The notes below the pieces were generated by a model that was not told the origin of the DNA, did no database searches, and worked only from the letters and a program-made list of their open reading frames with translations. Of a DNA stretch of 64,000 nucleotides, positions 1 to 10,300 are shown piece after piece. Every line of letters begins with the position of its first letter. The first letter of the stretch is position 1. This stretch comes from Meghimatium bilineatum (taxonomy: Eukaryota; Mollusca; Gastropoda; Stylommatophora; Philomycidae), in contig CM067302.1 in NCBI GenBank assembly GCA_034231615.1, forward strand, positions 13,134,820 through 13,198,819. Direction: 5' to 3'. The position numbers and the translations under genes were made by a program.

Positions 1-44
1 AAATAAGCGCATTTTCGTGCGTGTGCTGATTGACTTTAACTTTC

Positions 45-230
45 AGATATTAGACAGTCCGTTAAAGGCACTTGATGCTAGTGCAATGCAAGTTGTAATT
101 TCTGCCATGACATCACCGTCGAGTGTTAATTTGCTTCCTAGATAGGAGAATTTGTGTACTTTTTTAAGTTGTTGTCCGTTTAAAGAAATTGCGTTAAAGT
201 GAAGTGGTGAAGTCCATAATTTGTGTTTTT
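45..230 (-). mobile_element. LINE reverse transcriptase fragment (decayed)
   Basis: Read on the minus strand, this stretch encodes FSYLGSKLTLDGDVMAEI followed by a Cys-Ile-Ala-Leu-Ala-Ser-Ser-Ala-Phe segment. This matches the F-x-YLGS-x(n)-DG-x(n)-EI block just after the catalytic palm of many non-LTR retrotransposon reverse transcriptases. An upstream GLQIN-like segment lies in another frame, so there is at least one frameshift, and a stop follows the LSNI residues. It is a dead fragment; the clade is not resolved. Confidence 0.75.
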
Positions 231-597
231 TGATGAGTTAATTTGTAGACCTATTTAGAAGGTGAATACAATTTGAATAATTAATGCATACGGTTAGCGA
301 CCCCTGCTGAAGACAAATATGAGAACCAACACCACACGCCATGGATTAGTCGAAGACTAGAAATTTATGAAGTACGTTATTGAACACATATTCCGTATTA
401 GTATGGTGTTGTGTTAATACTATTTGTTAGGATATATATTTATTTTTTGTTAGTTCTTTTTTCAAATATGATATATCTGTATTACATACATACTGGATCA
501 ATTAAAAATGCAGATCAATACATTTTGTATATAGACGGGCAGACAGATACATGGTTTGTGGAGAAGATATATTAACTGAGATAAGTAAGCGGGACAT
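231..597. other. unassigned intergenic sequence
   Basis: AT-rich sequence without a recognisable coding or repeat signal. A short run with ACCAACACCACACGCC near 331 has no partner elsewhere in the window that I noticed. Confidence 0.4.
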
Positions 598-1500
598 ACA
601 ACCAACGAGAGAGAGAGAGAGAAGACATAGAGAGAACAGACAGAGAGAAAAAAAGAAGGGAGAAGAGAGACAAAGAGAAGAGAGTGAGAAGAGAAGAGAT
701 ACAGAGAGAAGAGAGATACAGAGAGAATAGAGTGAGGAGAGAAAAGAGTGAGGAGAGAAGAGAGATAGAGAGAAAAGAGAGAACAGAGAGAACAGAGTGA
801 GGAGAGAAAAGAGATACAGAGAGAATAGAGTGAGGAGAGAAGAGAGATAGAGAGAGAAGAGATACAGAGAGAAGAGATACAGAGAGAAGAGAGAAGAGAT
901 ACAGAGAAGAGAGGTATAGAGAGAAGAGAGTGAGAAGAGAAATACAGAGAAAAGAGAGTGAGAATAGAGAAGAGAGATACAGAGCGAAGAGAGATACAGA
1001 GAGAAGAGAGATACAGAGAGAAGAGAGATACAGAGAGAAGAGAGAAGAGATACAGAGAAGAGAGGTATAGGGAGAAGAGAGATACAGAGAGAGAAGAGTG
1101 AGAAGAGAAATACAGAGAAAAGAGAGTGAGAATAGAGAATAGAGATACAGAGAGAAGAGAGATACAGAGAGAAGAGAGTGAGAAGAGAAAAGAGAAATAC
1201 AGAGTAAAGAGAGTGAGAATAGAGAAGAGAAATACAGAGAGAAGAGAGATACAGAGAGAAGAGATACAGAGAGAAGAGAGATACAGAGAGAAGAAAGATA
1301 CAGAGAGAAGAGAGATAAGAGAGAAGAGAGATACAGAGAGAAGAGAAATACAGAGAAAAGAGAGTGATAATAGAGAAGAGAGATAAAGAGAGAAGAGAGA
1401 TACAGAGAGAAGAGAGATACAGAGATAAGAAAGATACAGAGAAATGAGAGTGAGAAGGGAGAAAAGAAATACAAAGAAAGGATAGAGAAAAGAGAGAAAA
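598..1500. repeat. purine-rich GA minisatellite (about 0.9 kb)
   Basis: The + strand is almost pure purine, built from variants of AGAGAGATACAGAGAGAAG with interspersed GTGAGAAGAGAA blocks. The complementary strand gives long Ser/Leu/Tyr-rich open frames in all three frames, the signature of a pyrimidine-rich repeat and not of a gene. A homopurine tract this long could form triplex structures; that is inference. Confidence 0.93.
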
Positions 1501-1721
1501 CATATGTACACACGAGCAAGAGGGTAGCTTTTATTTCACAAACTCCATTTAATTTCTCCTGTTTGTAACAATCGAAATTCCAAACATAATTCTTTGTTAT
1601 GTGTTTACCGATCAATCTGTGTATGTCAAACATATGTTTCATACAATTCCCTCATGTATACTCTTCTAACTCTATATTAATAAATGGTGTTTATTTATTT
1701 GTTTTCCCGAGGAATTACGGG

Positions 1722-1912
1722 CACGGTGTGGGTGGGCGGAACAACAAAGAAACCTGTCGCAAGGGCTAGAGTTGTGCCCTGATGTCGACGTCTGTTTTGG
1801 TGACATTAGATTCGAAACACCATCGAGTCAGATGGCTGCTGGAACAGAGGGCGAAGCACTTATGGAAATGCCCCACGTGCTGTGAGGCCAGTTTCTAATC
1901 AAGAATCAAGAA
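1722..1912 (+). mobile_element. LINE A 3' end fragment
   Basis: This unit recurs at 13262-13530 (+) and 49858-50125 (-). Its last 80 bp encode LLEQRA-x-HLW-x-CPTCCEASF and end in an AATCAAG-type tail, the same C-terminus found after the RNase H-containing LINE fragments at 31150-31709 and 46850-47275. The upstream 120 bp, including a CRK-x-x-SCA Cys cluster, differ from those copies, so this is either another LINE subfamily or a SINE that borrowed the LINE tail. Confidence 0.75.
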
Positions 1913-1914
1913 AC

Positions 1915-2125
1915 CCGAGGAATGTCGAGTAACTTTCTCTTACTTCCTATGTGCAATATGAGTGGTTTCTCACAATATGAGTGGTTTCTCACAATATGAG
2001 TGGTTTCTCACAATATGAGTGGTTTCTCACAGCTTTTTCTCATACCCTGGAGACTTCAGCTTTCGGCTTTGCCTAATGCTATGCCTATTAAATCAGCCTT
2101 CTACTCGGAGGGAAGAGATGGGAAA
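1915..2125 (+). repeat. dispersed repeat B with 19-bp tandem block
   Basis: This sequence (cysteine-poor, non-coding) reappears in part at 12475-12615 (+) and 42200-42345 (-). Shared landmarks are the TTACTTCCTATGTGCA stretch, the TTCAGCTTTCGGCTT stretch and TTCTACTCGGAGGG. Between 1956 and 2031 this copy carries four near-perfect tandem copies of CAATATGAGTGGTTTCTCA that the other copies lack. Confidence 0.65.
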
Positions 2126-2380
2126 AGATGTTAATTTGTCTGAGTCACCCACTGGGCAGTTCACCTACGACAGGACGTGTCGCAGCCAGCGAACTGTTCC
2201 TCAAGTATGAAGACCAGTACATTACCACCCTTATTGTCCCTAGGTCCCTGACCTCATTTCTTCGGTATGAGTCTGGGCAACGGCGACAGCCGAATTAGAC
2301 TCAAAGTTGATACAGATTCCTAGGCGAGGTGTACCATCGGCAAACACGTCGGTGGTTTAGAATTTGATCTGTTCATACCT
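2126..2380. other. unassigned intergenic sequence
   Basis: No coding, RNA or repeat signal that I can support. Confidence 0.35.
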
Positions 2381-2388
2381 ACCTACCT

Positions 2389-2402
2389 ATCTGTCAGCCT
2401 TC

Positions 2403-2482
<80 letters not shown>

Positions 2483-2501
2483 ATATCTATCTATCTATCT
2501 A

Positions 2502-2583
<82 letters not shown>

Positions 2584-2965
2584 CGTCCGTCCGTCCGTCC
2601 GTCCGTCCGTCCGTCCGTCCGTCCGTCCGTCCGTCCGTCCGTCCGTCCGTCCGTCCGTCCGTCGCTCCAACAATCCATCCATCCATCCATCATCAATCCA
2701 TCCATCCATCCACCCACGTACCTACATACCTACCCGCCTGCCTACCTACCTACCCATTTACCTACCTACCCGCCTTCCTACTTACCTACCCATTTACCCA
2801 CCTACCCAAACCCAATCACCCACCCATCAATCCATCCATCCATCTATCTAATTACCTACCTACCTAACCCAATAAACCTACCCATCCATTCATCTATCCA
2901 TCTATCCATCCATACATCTCCGTCCGTCCTCCCGCCCGACTGTCTGTGTCTGTCTGCTTGCCTGC
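2389..2965. repeat. compound tetranucleotide array CTAT, CTGT, CCGT, CCAT
   Basis: The order is (CTAT)n about 2401-2503, (CTGT)n about 2504-2577, (CCGT)n about 2578-2664, then (CCAT)n about 2673-2712. A degenerate CCTAC/CCAT/CTGT mixture follows to 2965. Each junction differs from the previous motif by one transition (A to G, T to C, then G to A). Open frames such as the Ser/Leu/Tyr or Asp-Gly-Arg-Thr repeats are periodicity artefacts. Confidence 0.97.
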
Positions 2966-3639
2966 CTGTCTGTCTAATATACCCAATCAATCATATTTAA
3001 CCATAGTTCTGGTAGCTTGTTGTCTATCTGCCATGCATGGCTGGTCACAGTTTTTCCTAATCAATCAATATATCGATCTCTTTGTCTGGTGTCTGCCATG
3101 CCATGCACTGATGGTCACAGCGTTTCCCAATATTTTCTTTCATTTTGAGCACCTCCAACACGGCGACTAGGAGATATAACAAACAATTTGTGAGAATTTA
3201 TCCCTTTGTTATATGAGAACACAGTTTGTCGCTTGGCATAACAGCGTCGCTGGCAGTATTAACCTCTTCTGTGATGGAATCCGAACCGTGCGCCCTTTTC
3301 TTTGTAGATATCTTAAAATTAACCGTTTCCCTCTCTTTCACGTACAGTGTTTCAGAGATTGAGGGATTGATTGATGCTTGCACAAGAAGCGCAATAATTT
3401 ATGATGCAAACATGATTGACGATGCAAGGATGATTTACTGTTTTCGTAGAAGGCCATATAGCCCATTGGCGACAACAGACTTACACAGGAGAGGGAGCCG
3501 ACAAATATTTTTGAAATTGGGGGTGGTACAAAAAAGGTAATCTTCGAAACTAACAACCTCAACCCCGACATTTATATCTATAAAGCTGACAGTAATTTGT
3601 ATTCTGAAAATAATCCAATATCATTTAATTATGTATATA

Positions 3640-3750
3640 CACCATATTCACACAAGAATAACTTGTCACATTGACACAGATACCATATTCACACAAGAAT
3701 AACTCGTCACAGTTACCGTAGACACACAAGAATAACTTGTCACATTCCAC
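3640..3750. repeat. short tandem repeat, three imperfect copies
   Basis: Three copies of a roughly 40-bp unit centred on ACACAAGAATAACTTGTCACA, with different spacers. Confidence 0.75.
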
Positions 3751-3970
3751 AAACAACTCTGAGAAGAGACGATGATCAAAAACAACTGTTTATGTTACTG
3801 TGACTCTCTTCTCTTTGTTGGATACCCCTCGCAGTTTAGATAATTTATTTCTAGTATTCTAGGGGGATAACTTGAATAATGTATACTAAGAATTGTAAGC
3901 GTTATTTGAGATGACAGATCCAGCTAAACCACACCATGTGGCTATGTAAACAGTCTGACATATTATTATG

Positions 3971-4172
3971 TGTTTAAGTGTGTGCAAGCGTGGTTGTGTG
4001 TGCAATCGTGGGTGTGTGTGCATGCGTGGTTGTGTGTGCATGCGTGGTTGTGTGTGCAAGCGTGGTTGTGTGTGCATGCGTGGTTGTGTGTTCATGCGTG
4101 GTTGTGTGTTCATGCGTGGTTGTGCGTGCAATAGTGGTTGTGTGTGCATGCGTGGTAGTGTGTGCATTAGTA
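3971..4172. repeat. 18-bp minisatellite
   Basis: About eleven copies of GTGTGCATGCGTGGTTGT with single-base variants. The unit is a multiple of three, which creates Cys/Val-rich and His/Thr-rich open frames on both strands that are not genes. Confidence 0.93.
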
Positions 4173-4199
4173 GGCCGTGGCAATTTTAGCAGGGCGACG

Positions 4200-4476
4200 C
4201 CAAGTATAAAAAAATAAAGTAACCCATAGCATTTATTAATGCCGTAGGGATGTGAGATGTTAGCGATCTCACATTTCAGAGGCTCTGCACATGAGGGCGG
4301 TAGCCATCTCTTCTCCCTCGCAGTCTTTACTTCTCGGATTAATCCGGTACCCATTTAAGCCTGGGTCGACCCGGGAGTCGTTGCGATCTGAACAACATTT
4401 CCGCCTCAACTTGGGAATAACCCAGGACCACTCATATGCGAAGCCAGTGCGCTAACCACTGCGATACACGGCTCCC
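4200..4476 (-). mobile_element. tRNA-derived SINE P, full-length copy
   Basis: On the minus strand the element starts with a tRNA-like head: an A-box-like region around GCAGTGGTTAGCGCA and a B-box-like GGGTTATTCCC about 30 bp later. The body contains GGGTCGACCCAGG and GTACCGGATTAATCCG, and it ends in a TTACTTTATTTTTTT tail. Other copies are at 35565-35840 (+), 32206-32440 (-) and, diverged, 59255-59520 (-). As a SINE it would be copied by a LINE enzyme in trans. Confidence 0.88.
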
Positions 4477-4505
4477 TGCATATAAGCACTCCAAGTATAT
4501 AAATA

Positions 4506-4751
4506 AATAAATCCGTACCCCTTCAGGGTCGTAGGCGTAACACATTGAATGCCTCAGCACACAGAGTCCCCCAGCGAATTATATCCTCAGCGATGCGAAT
4601 GAGTGGAAATATCTTGCCCTGTCCATTCCTTGATGTTATCTGTCCATGCCTTTATTTTGTCTCCTCTGCTTCTTCCCCCTTCGACAGTTCCCTGCAGTAT
4701 TGTTTTTGAAAAGGAATCATGCGTACATACATGTCCAAACCATGATAGTTT
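4506..4751 (-). mobile_element. LINE C, 5'-truncated, with 12-bp target duplication
   Basis: The minus strand encodes a typical LINE C-terminus: WFGHVCTHDSF, then LQGTVEGGRSRG, then WTDNIKEWTGQD. It ends beyond the CCTGAAGGGGTACGG block with an AATAAATA-like tail. The 12-bp sequence AGTATATAAATA occurs at 4494-4505 and again at 4752-4763, a clean target-site duplication. The interrupted host repeat exists uninterrupted at about 40570-40680. Other LINE C pieces are at 34719-34835 (+) and 47990-48325 (+). Confidence 0.88.
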
Positions 4752-4870
4752 AGTATATAAATAGTGACCAACGAATTGCAAGACAATAAACAAAACCCTC
4801 ACAAATGAAGGCCTGTTCACTATCTGCACTTAGGTCTTCTACACTGTCGAAGTTGTTCAATTTGAACATT
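4752..4870. repeat. dispersed repeat T, right half (interrupted by LINE C)
   Basis: Together with 4480-4505 this matches 40570-40680: shared CTCCAAGTATRTAA, TAGTRACCAA and AATGAAGGCCTGTT blocks in the same order. The copy at 40570 has no LINE between the first two blocks and so represents the empty site. Confidence 0.65.
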
Positions 4871-4914
4871 CTATTTGATGTCGTCTGAATAAAACTAGAG
4901 GGGAATTGAAATTA

Positions 4915-5222
4915 CATGGAGAGATAAGACGAACACATCTGTAGAGATAACATGTACACAGCTGGAGAGATAGGACGAACACATCTGTAGAGATAACATG
5001 AACACAGCTGGGGAGATAAGATGAACACATATGGAGAGATAACATGAACACAGCTGGAGAGATAAGATGAACACAGCTGGAGAGATAGGACGAACACATC
5101 TGTAGAGATAACATGAACACAGCTGGGGACATAAGATGAACACAGCTGGAGAAATAAGATGAACACAGCTGGAGAAATAAGACGAACACAGCTGGAGAAA
5201 TAAGATGAACACAGCTGGACAG
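4915..5222. repeat. 23-bp minisatellite
   Basis: About thirteen copies of GAACACAGCTGGAGAGATAAGAT. Two sub-types alternate (AGCTGGAGAG and ATCTGTAGAG), suggesting a two- or three-unit higher-order pattern before the array becomes uniform at its right end. Confidence 0.93.
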
Positions 5223-5559
5223 AGAATAGAAATAGTGATTGACAAGATCGTGTGTGAATCTTGGAACAAGATTTTTAAATATCTGAAATATTGGAATTTT
5301 GAAGTTCTAGCAACAGACAATAGTCGATAAATATAATTGGATATGTTAGCATTATGTTGCTGCCGTGTTGGAGAATTGAGAAAATAGCGTTGAAGGGTGA
5401 TAACACGCTGCTGGTGGTTGAGATAGTCGGCGAAATGTTTGATAGAAAGCTGTCTACACGATCAAGAAATGAGATTGTTTACGCAGCTGCTTTTTTTATC
5501 AGTAAAAACTCACTTCCACACACCTCGTCTCATCAGACCAATGATGAATATTAGATGGC

Positions 5560-6220
5560 AAGACACGGTCTTCTTCCAACTTTGAAGTGAGTTCATGGAG
5601 TTCTGACTCAGATCCAGCTAAGAGATTGATATCACCGGTATAATGCAGGTTACACAGTTTCTTGTGATCATATATATATCATAAAGTGCCTTCTCCGCAA
5701 CGAAGGTTGGCTGCAACGGATCCTATGGTTTAGACCCATCATAGAGGCACAGTGACTCAAGACGTGACAATCCTTTTGACTTCAACATTTGGTTGCATGC
5801 CTGGAGCAATAGAGAAGTTCGGCATAACCAGTAGTCAATTGGTGGCGGGGGATGAGCACAGTGAACCCTATCTTGGCTACAGTGGCTAGAAGCAGTGTAT
5901 AGGTTGAATCTAACCTTACTGGAGGTGTGATAGTTATTCTCTGGCTCTGTCCCGGGGTGGACCGAAAATCCACATACTTTCCAGCAATATAATGTCATTT
6001 AATGGCATTAGGTCAAGGGGCATGAGCCCATGGACAGCTGGATCAGCAACCGACCAACCAACCATCTTGAGGAGTATTTTAGTTAGATGGCTCATTAGAC
6101 TTATTGTTCTATATTCTGTACAGTCCACAGCCCTGGGCTTCTTAGGTAGTGGTATGAATATTGATGATGTTATGTCTTTAGGTATGTGGCATGTTTCATA
6201 TGTGTCATTGCAAAAATTAT
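5560..6220 (-). mobile_element. LINE reverse transcriptase pseudogene, internal core
   Basis: On the minus strand, 6070-6215 encodes a fingers/palm block: IPLPKKP, then A-x-D-C-x-EYRTISLMSH, then KILLKM. Further on (5560-5660) lies HYTGDINLLAGSESELHELT, the position of the YADD catalytic box with Ala-Asp replaced by Thr-Gly, so it is catalytically dead. Around 5690-5745 the sequence shows the LINE D 3' signature (CGCAACGAAGGTTGGCTGCAACGG), so a second element fragment was inserted or recombined in between. Stops and frameshifts are frequent. Confidence 0.8.
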
Positions 6221-7085
6221 GTGATAGTACCCACACCACATACAATATATATACACACACATATAGAATATGTGAAACTTGCAGTCCTGGCATTTTTATT
6301 ACCGTATTGATATGCTCCATTGCACACCATGATTTGGCGCGAGGGGGATTTCCCCATAGCTCTATCTCATACCCATACGATTCCAACTCTCACCGGTGCG
6401 CAACACTTTGAGTAGAAGCTTTCTACTCAGAGGGGGTAAAACGTAATTGTAACGGTGTAGCACCGTGTAGATTCTAAGACATAAATCTATACAAGCATTC
6501 TCTCTAATAGTTTTTTGTGTATAAATTACTTAAATACTCCTTTGTGCGTTACCTTTATATACATTTGTAATTCGCATTACTATTTTACCAAACTGGGTAA
6601 TTATATTGGTGTTTTTTTTAGTCAATTGATATCGTTAACGGCCACTTTTAATACCTTTCAAGAAACCTTGATATAACGATAGAATGAAAATATATTCAAA
6701 CTATTCCATTTTATGTATCCGAAGACTAGAATATATGCATAAAACTGCCGTGACAAGTGACAATTTCTCGTTTATTAACATAATAAATTTATGTAATGAA
6801 TTTCAGTTAGACATATGTCTCAAGATTTGAATGCCCCGTTTTAAGACATCAGTGTTCAAATCACATTGAATACACATTTACCTAGATCTTTTTTTCAAAT
6901 TGCGTGGACTGAATAGAAACTTTAGTGGATGTATAATGGAGTAACCATGGGTGACAGTCAAACAATTTAAATTACGTGGGGCAAGGGAGGGGTTGGGAAG
7001 AGAGAATAGAGTAAACGAAATCGGTTTCATATTTCATGAAACAATATTTTTTTACTGATTTTGTATGGAGTTAGTACTGTTTATT
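6221..7085. other. AT-rich sequence without assignable features
   Basis: Apart from a partial trace of repeat B near 6390-6440 (AGAAGCTTTCTACTCAGAGGG), I see no coding, RNA or tandem-repeat signal here. Confidence 0.45.
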
Positions 7086-7261
7086 TAGTCAGGTTCTGCG
7101 GTTGAAAGATTGTGAGGGCGTTAAAATGACCTGTATGCCGCCCTGAGAACTTCCTGAATGCGCCCTAAAAATGTCTAGCCTAGTTCTTCTCAACCTAGCG
7201 ATTTTTAGAATAAAATTTGTTCCCGCCCATAAAACGCCTACAGTAATATTATTTCTCATCA

Positions 7262-7612
7262 TCATCAAGTGCCGTCTCCGCAACGAAGGTTGGCTGCAAC
7301 GTATCTCCAACATCTCCTGTCTCTTGTCTTGGTGGTGCACTCTGCTAGACTGTAACCTGTCCATCGTGTAATGTTACTCTCCCACTTGTATCTCTGCCTA
7401 CCTCGTGCTCGCTTCCCTTTGACTTTACCCTCAAGTAAGGTCTTCAATAGGGTGTCATGTCTTTTAATGTGTCCAAAGTATTTTATTTGCCTGATCTTTA
7501 TTTCTCTTAGTAGTTCTTTCTTCATATTAAGTGTTTTTAGCACCTCTTTATTTGTTTTCTTCTCTTTCCATGATGTTCTCCCTATTCTCCTGTATACCCA
7601 CATCTCATGTCT
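7262..7612 (-). mobile_element. LINE D, 3' part with intact C-terminal frame
   Basis: The minus strand keeps an open frame of about 110 residues running MWVYRRIGRTSWKEKKTNKE, then IKYFGHIKRHDT, LLEGKVKGKRARGRQRYKW and finally AANLRCGDGT, followed by a stop and a GATGATGATGA tail. This is the post-polymerase region of a non-LTR retrotransposon (YRRI-x-R-x-x-W, FGHI-x-R, LEGKV-x-GKR-x-RGRQ blocks). Further copies: 13215-13260, 13535-13790, 41579-42090 and 59642-60327. The open frame suggests fairly recent activity of the family. Confidence 0.88.
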
Positions 7613-7619
7613 ACGTTAC

Positions 7620-7900
7620 TATAGATGTAATATTATTAGTTATCGAAATGGTAGGATATAACAGACTTCATGGAGTCGTAAAGACAACGGTACTGTCTGG
7701 GCTTGTTGTACGTCCATGACATGATGACCATTTGTTACATCCACTTTTGATATTTAGTAAGGGATATGTCCATGCCTAGGAATTTGTATATTGCTATAAT
7801 AAGCCAAATTCGAGCCGCAAATCTCCTTGGACAGTCCGGAAATGGAATGAACTCTGTAGACGGTTTTAGTGTACACGTGACTTTCAAGCTGATCTCCGCT
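7620..7900. other. unassigned sequence with a small dispersed block
   Basis: GATGACCATTTGTTACATCCA at 7722-7745 recurs near 49784-49805, flanked by other similar bases, so a small part is dispersed repeat. Nothing else is recognised. Confidence 0.35.
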
Positions 7901-7904
7901 GCTC

Positions 7905-9348
7905 CACTGCTTCACTGATCCACTGCTTCACTGCTTCACTGTTCCACTGCTTCACTGCTTCACCGCTTCACTGCTTCACCGCTTCACTGATCCACTGCTT
8001 CACTGATCCACTGCTTCACTGCTTCACTGCTCCACTGCTTCACCGCTCCACTGACTTCACCGCTTCACTGCTCCACTGCTTCACTGATTCACTGCTTTAC
8101 TGCTCCACTGCTTCACCGTTCCACTGCTTCACCGCTTCACTGCTCCACTGCTTCACTGATCCACTGCTTCACTGCTTCACCGCTTCACTGATCCACTGCT
8201 TCACTGATCCACTGCTTCACTGCTTCACTGCTCCACTGCTTCACCGCTCCACTGACTTCACCGCTTCACTGCTCCACTGCTTCACTGATTCACTGCTTTA
8301 CTGCTCCACTGCTTCACCGCTCCACTGCTTCACCGCTTCACTGCTCCACCGCTTCACTGATCCACTGCTTCAACGCTCCACTGCTTCACCGCTTCACCGC
8401 TACACTGATCCACTGCTTCACTGATCCACTGCTTCACTGATTCACTGCTTCAGCTCCACTGCTTCACCGCTTCACTGCTTCACCGCTTCACTGCTCCACT
8501 GCTTCACTGATTCACTGCTTCACTGCTTCACTGCTTCACTGCTCCACTGCTTCACTGATCCACTGCTTCACTGATCCACTGCTTCACTGATCCACTGCTT
8601 CACTGCTTCACCGCTTCACTGCTCCACTGCTTCACTGATCCACTGCTTCACTGACCCACTGCTTCACTGATCCACCGCTTCACTGATCCACTGCTTCACT
8701 GCTTCACCGCTTCACTGCTTCACTGCTTCACCGCTTCACTGCTCCACTGCTTCACCGCTCCACTGCTTCACCGTTTCACTGCTCCACCGCTTCACCGCTC
8801 CACTGCTTCACCGCTTCACTGCTTCACCGCTTCACTGCTCCACTGCTTCACCACTCCACTGCTTCACCGCTTCACTGCTCCACTGCTTCACCGCTCCACC
8901 GCTTCACCGCTCCACTGCTTCACCGTTTCACTGCTCCACCGCTTCACCGCTCCACTGCTTCACTGCTCCACTGCTTCACCGCTTCACTGCTCCACTGCTT
9001 CACTGATCCACTGCTTCACTGACCCACTGCTTCACTGATCCACTGCTTCACTGATCCACCGCTCCACTGCTTCACCGTTTCACTGCTCCACCGCTTCACC
9101 GCTCCACTGCTTCACTGCTCCACTGCTTCACCACTCCACTGCTTCACCGCTTCACTGCTCCACTGCTTCACCGCTCCACCGCTCCACCGCTTCACCGCTC
9201 CACTGCTTCACCGTTTCACTGCTCCACCGCTTCACCGCTCCACTGCTTCACTGCTCCACTGCTTCACCGTTTCACTGCTCCACTGCTTCACCGCTCCACT
9301 GCTTTACCGCTCCACTGCTTCACTGCTTCACCGTTTCACTGCTTCACT
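7905..9348. repeat. 8-bp satellite (CTGCTTCA variants), 1.4 kb
   Basis: The array is made almost entirely of octamers CTGCTTCA, CTGCTCCA, CCGCTTCA, CCGCTCCA and CTGATCCA. A block of about 130 bp containing the rare variants GACTTCACC and CTGATTCACTGCTTTA occurs near 7980-8110 and again near 8180-8315, showing duplication of multi-unit segments. The array abuts the 3' end of LINE E at 9349. Confidence 0.96.
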
Positions 9349-9755
9349 TCTCTTCTTTTCACGAGATGATGAACTCTTCTTGACTGTAGAACATTGTAGC
9401 ACTTCTTTTGGCCACCGTGAGTTTGTGTAACCTTCTCCAGCTCACCATAGAGGAGTATCTGTGGCAGGCGATGGTCTGGCATACGTACCAGATGACCTGT
9501 CCAACTAATCTGTGTCTGAATCGAAATAGTATCAATGATAGGGATACCAGATCTGTCACGGACAGTTGTATCCTGAATCTTGTCCTGTTCTCTAATGTTC
9601 ACAACTTTTCTGAGACAAGTTATGTGAAAGTTATTGTGTTTCCTTTACATGACTTCTGTACACCGTCTATATTTCACTATTGTATATCAGTACTGGAAGT
9701 ACCACTGCTCTGTAGCTGGACTTACACACCCATTTCATGACATAAAATATCCTGC
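9349..9755 (-). mobile_element. LINE E fragment
   Basis: Minus-strand reading gives WTGHLVRMPDHRLPQILLYG, ELEK and HGGQKKCY, the standard LINE C-terminal block (W-x-GH-x-x-RMP-x-x-RLPK-x-L-x-YGEL, then HGGQKKR). Upstream, a more decayed Y-x-SE-x-x-x-VYRSH segment lies where YGSETWTLY normally sits. Several stops are present. Related tail pieces occur at 50394-50565 and 50625-50770. Confidence 0.82.
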
Positions 9756-9766
9756 CTTCACTACAG

Positions 9767-9767
9767 G

Positions 9768-9851
<84 letters not shown>

Positions 9852-9856
9852 ACTAT

Positions 9857-9903
<47 letters not shown>

Positions 9904-9962
9904 TCTATCTATATATATATCTATCTATATATCTATCTGTCTATCTATATATCTATCTATCT
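9767..9962. repeat. (CTAT)n and (CTTAT)n microsatellite
   Basis: (CTAT)n from 9767 to about 9860, then eight or nine copies of CTTAT to 9900, then a degenerate CTAT/ATAT/CTGT run to 9962. Confidence 0.96.
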
Positions 9963-10019
9963 TTCTTTCCTCTTTTACCCTTTACGGGTATCGAGGGAGA
10001 TACAATGTTCTTGTTCTCG

Positions 10020-10300
10020 CTTTTTTTGGCAGCTTCAGATGTTATGTGGTGATTGTGTTATGTCTCTTTGATGTTGTCGATCCAGCGTACTCTAGGTCTA
10101 CCCTTGGCTCTTCTTTCAGCTTCTCTTGTCTTCGTATATGCTTTATAAACTAATGAATCATACGGCATTCTTTCCAGATGACCAAATCATTGTATTTGTT
10201 GATTCTGTATGTATTTTAGAATTAATATAACACCCGCTGTTTCTCTTATGACCACTACCTGCACCTCGTTTCTAATAAGTGCCTTCTGGTCACTCCTGGT
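10020..10300 (-). mobile_element. LINE F C-terminal fragment
   Basis: The minus strand encodes FGHLERMPYDSLVYKAYT, EAERRAKGRPRVRW and IDNIKE in one frame with an occasional stop. This is the tail of a non-LTR retrotransposon ORF2 (FGH-x-x-RM and GRPR-x-RW-x-DNIKE boxes). Confidence 0.82.

Noticed and set aside
498..1642. Three overlapping 330-360 codon Leu/Ser-rich minus-strand frames
   Set aside because: All come from the homopurine GA array; open in several frames at once, no domain, pure low complexity.
2364..2867. 167-codon plus frame and Asp-Gly-Arg-Thr repeat frames on the minus strand
   Set aside because: Tetranucleotide arrays produce periodic peptides; no coding signal outside the repeat.
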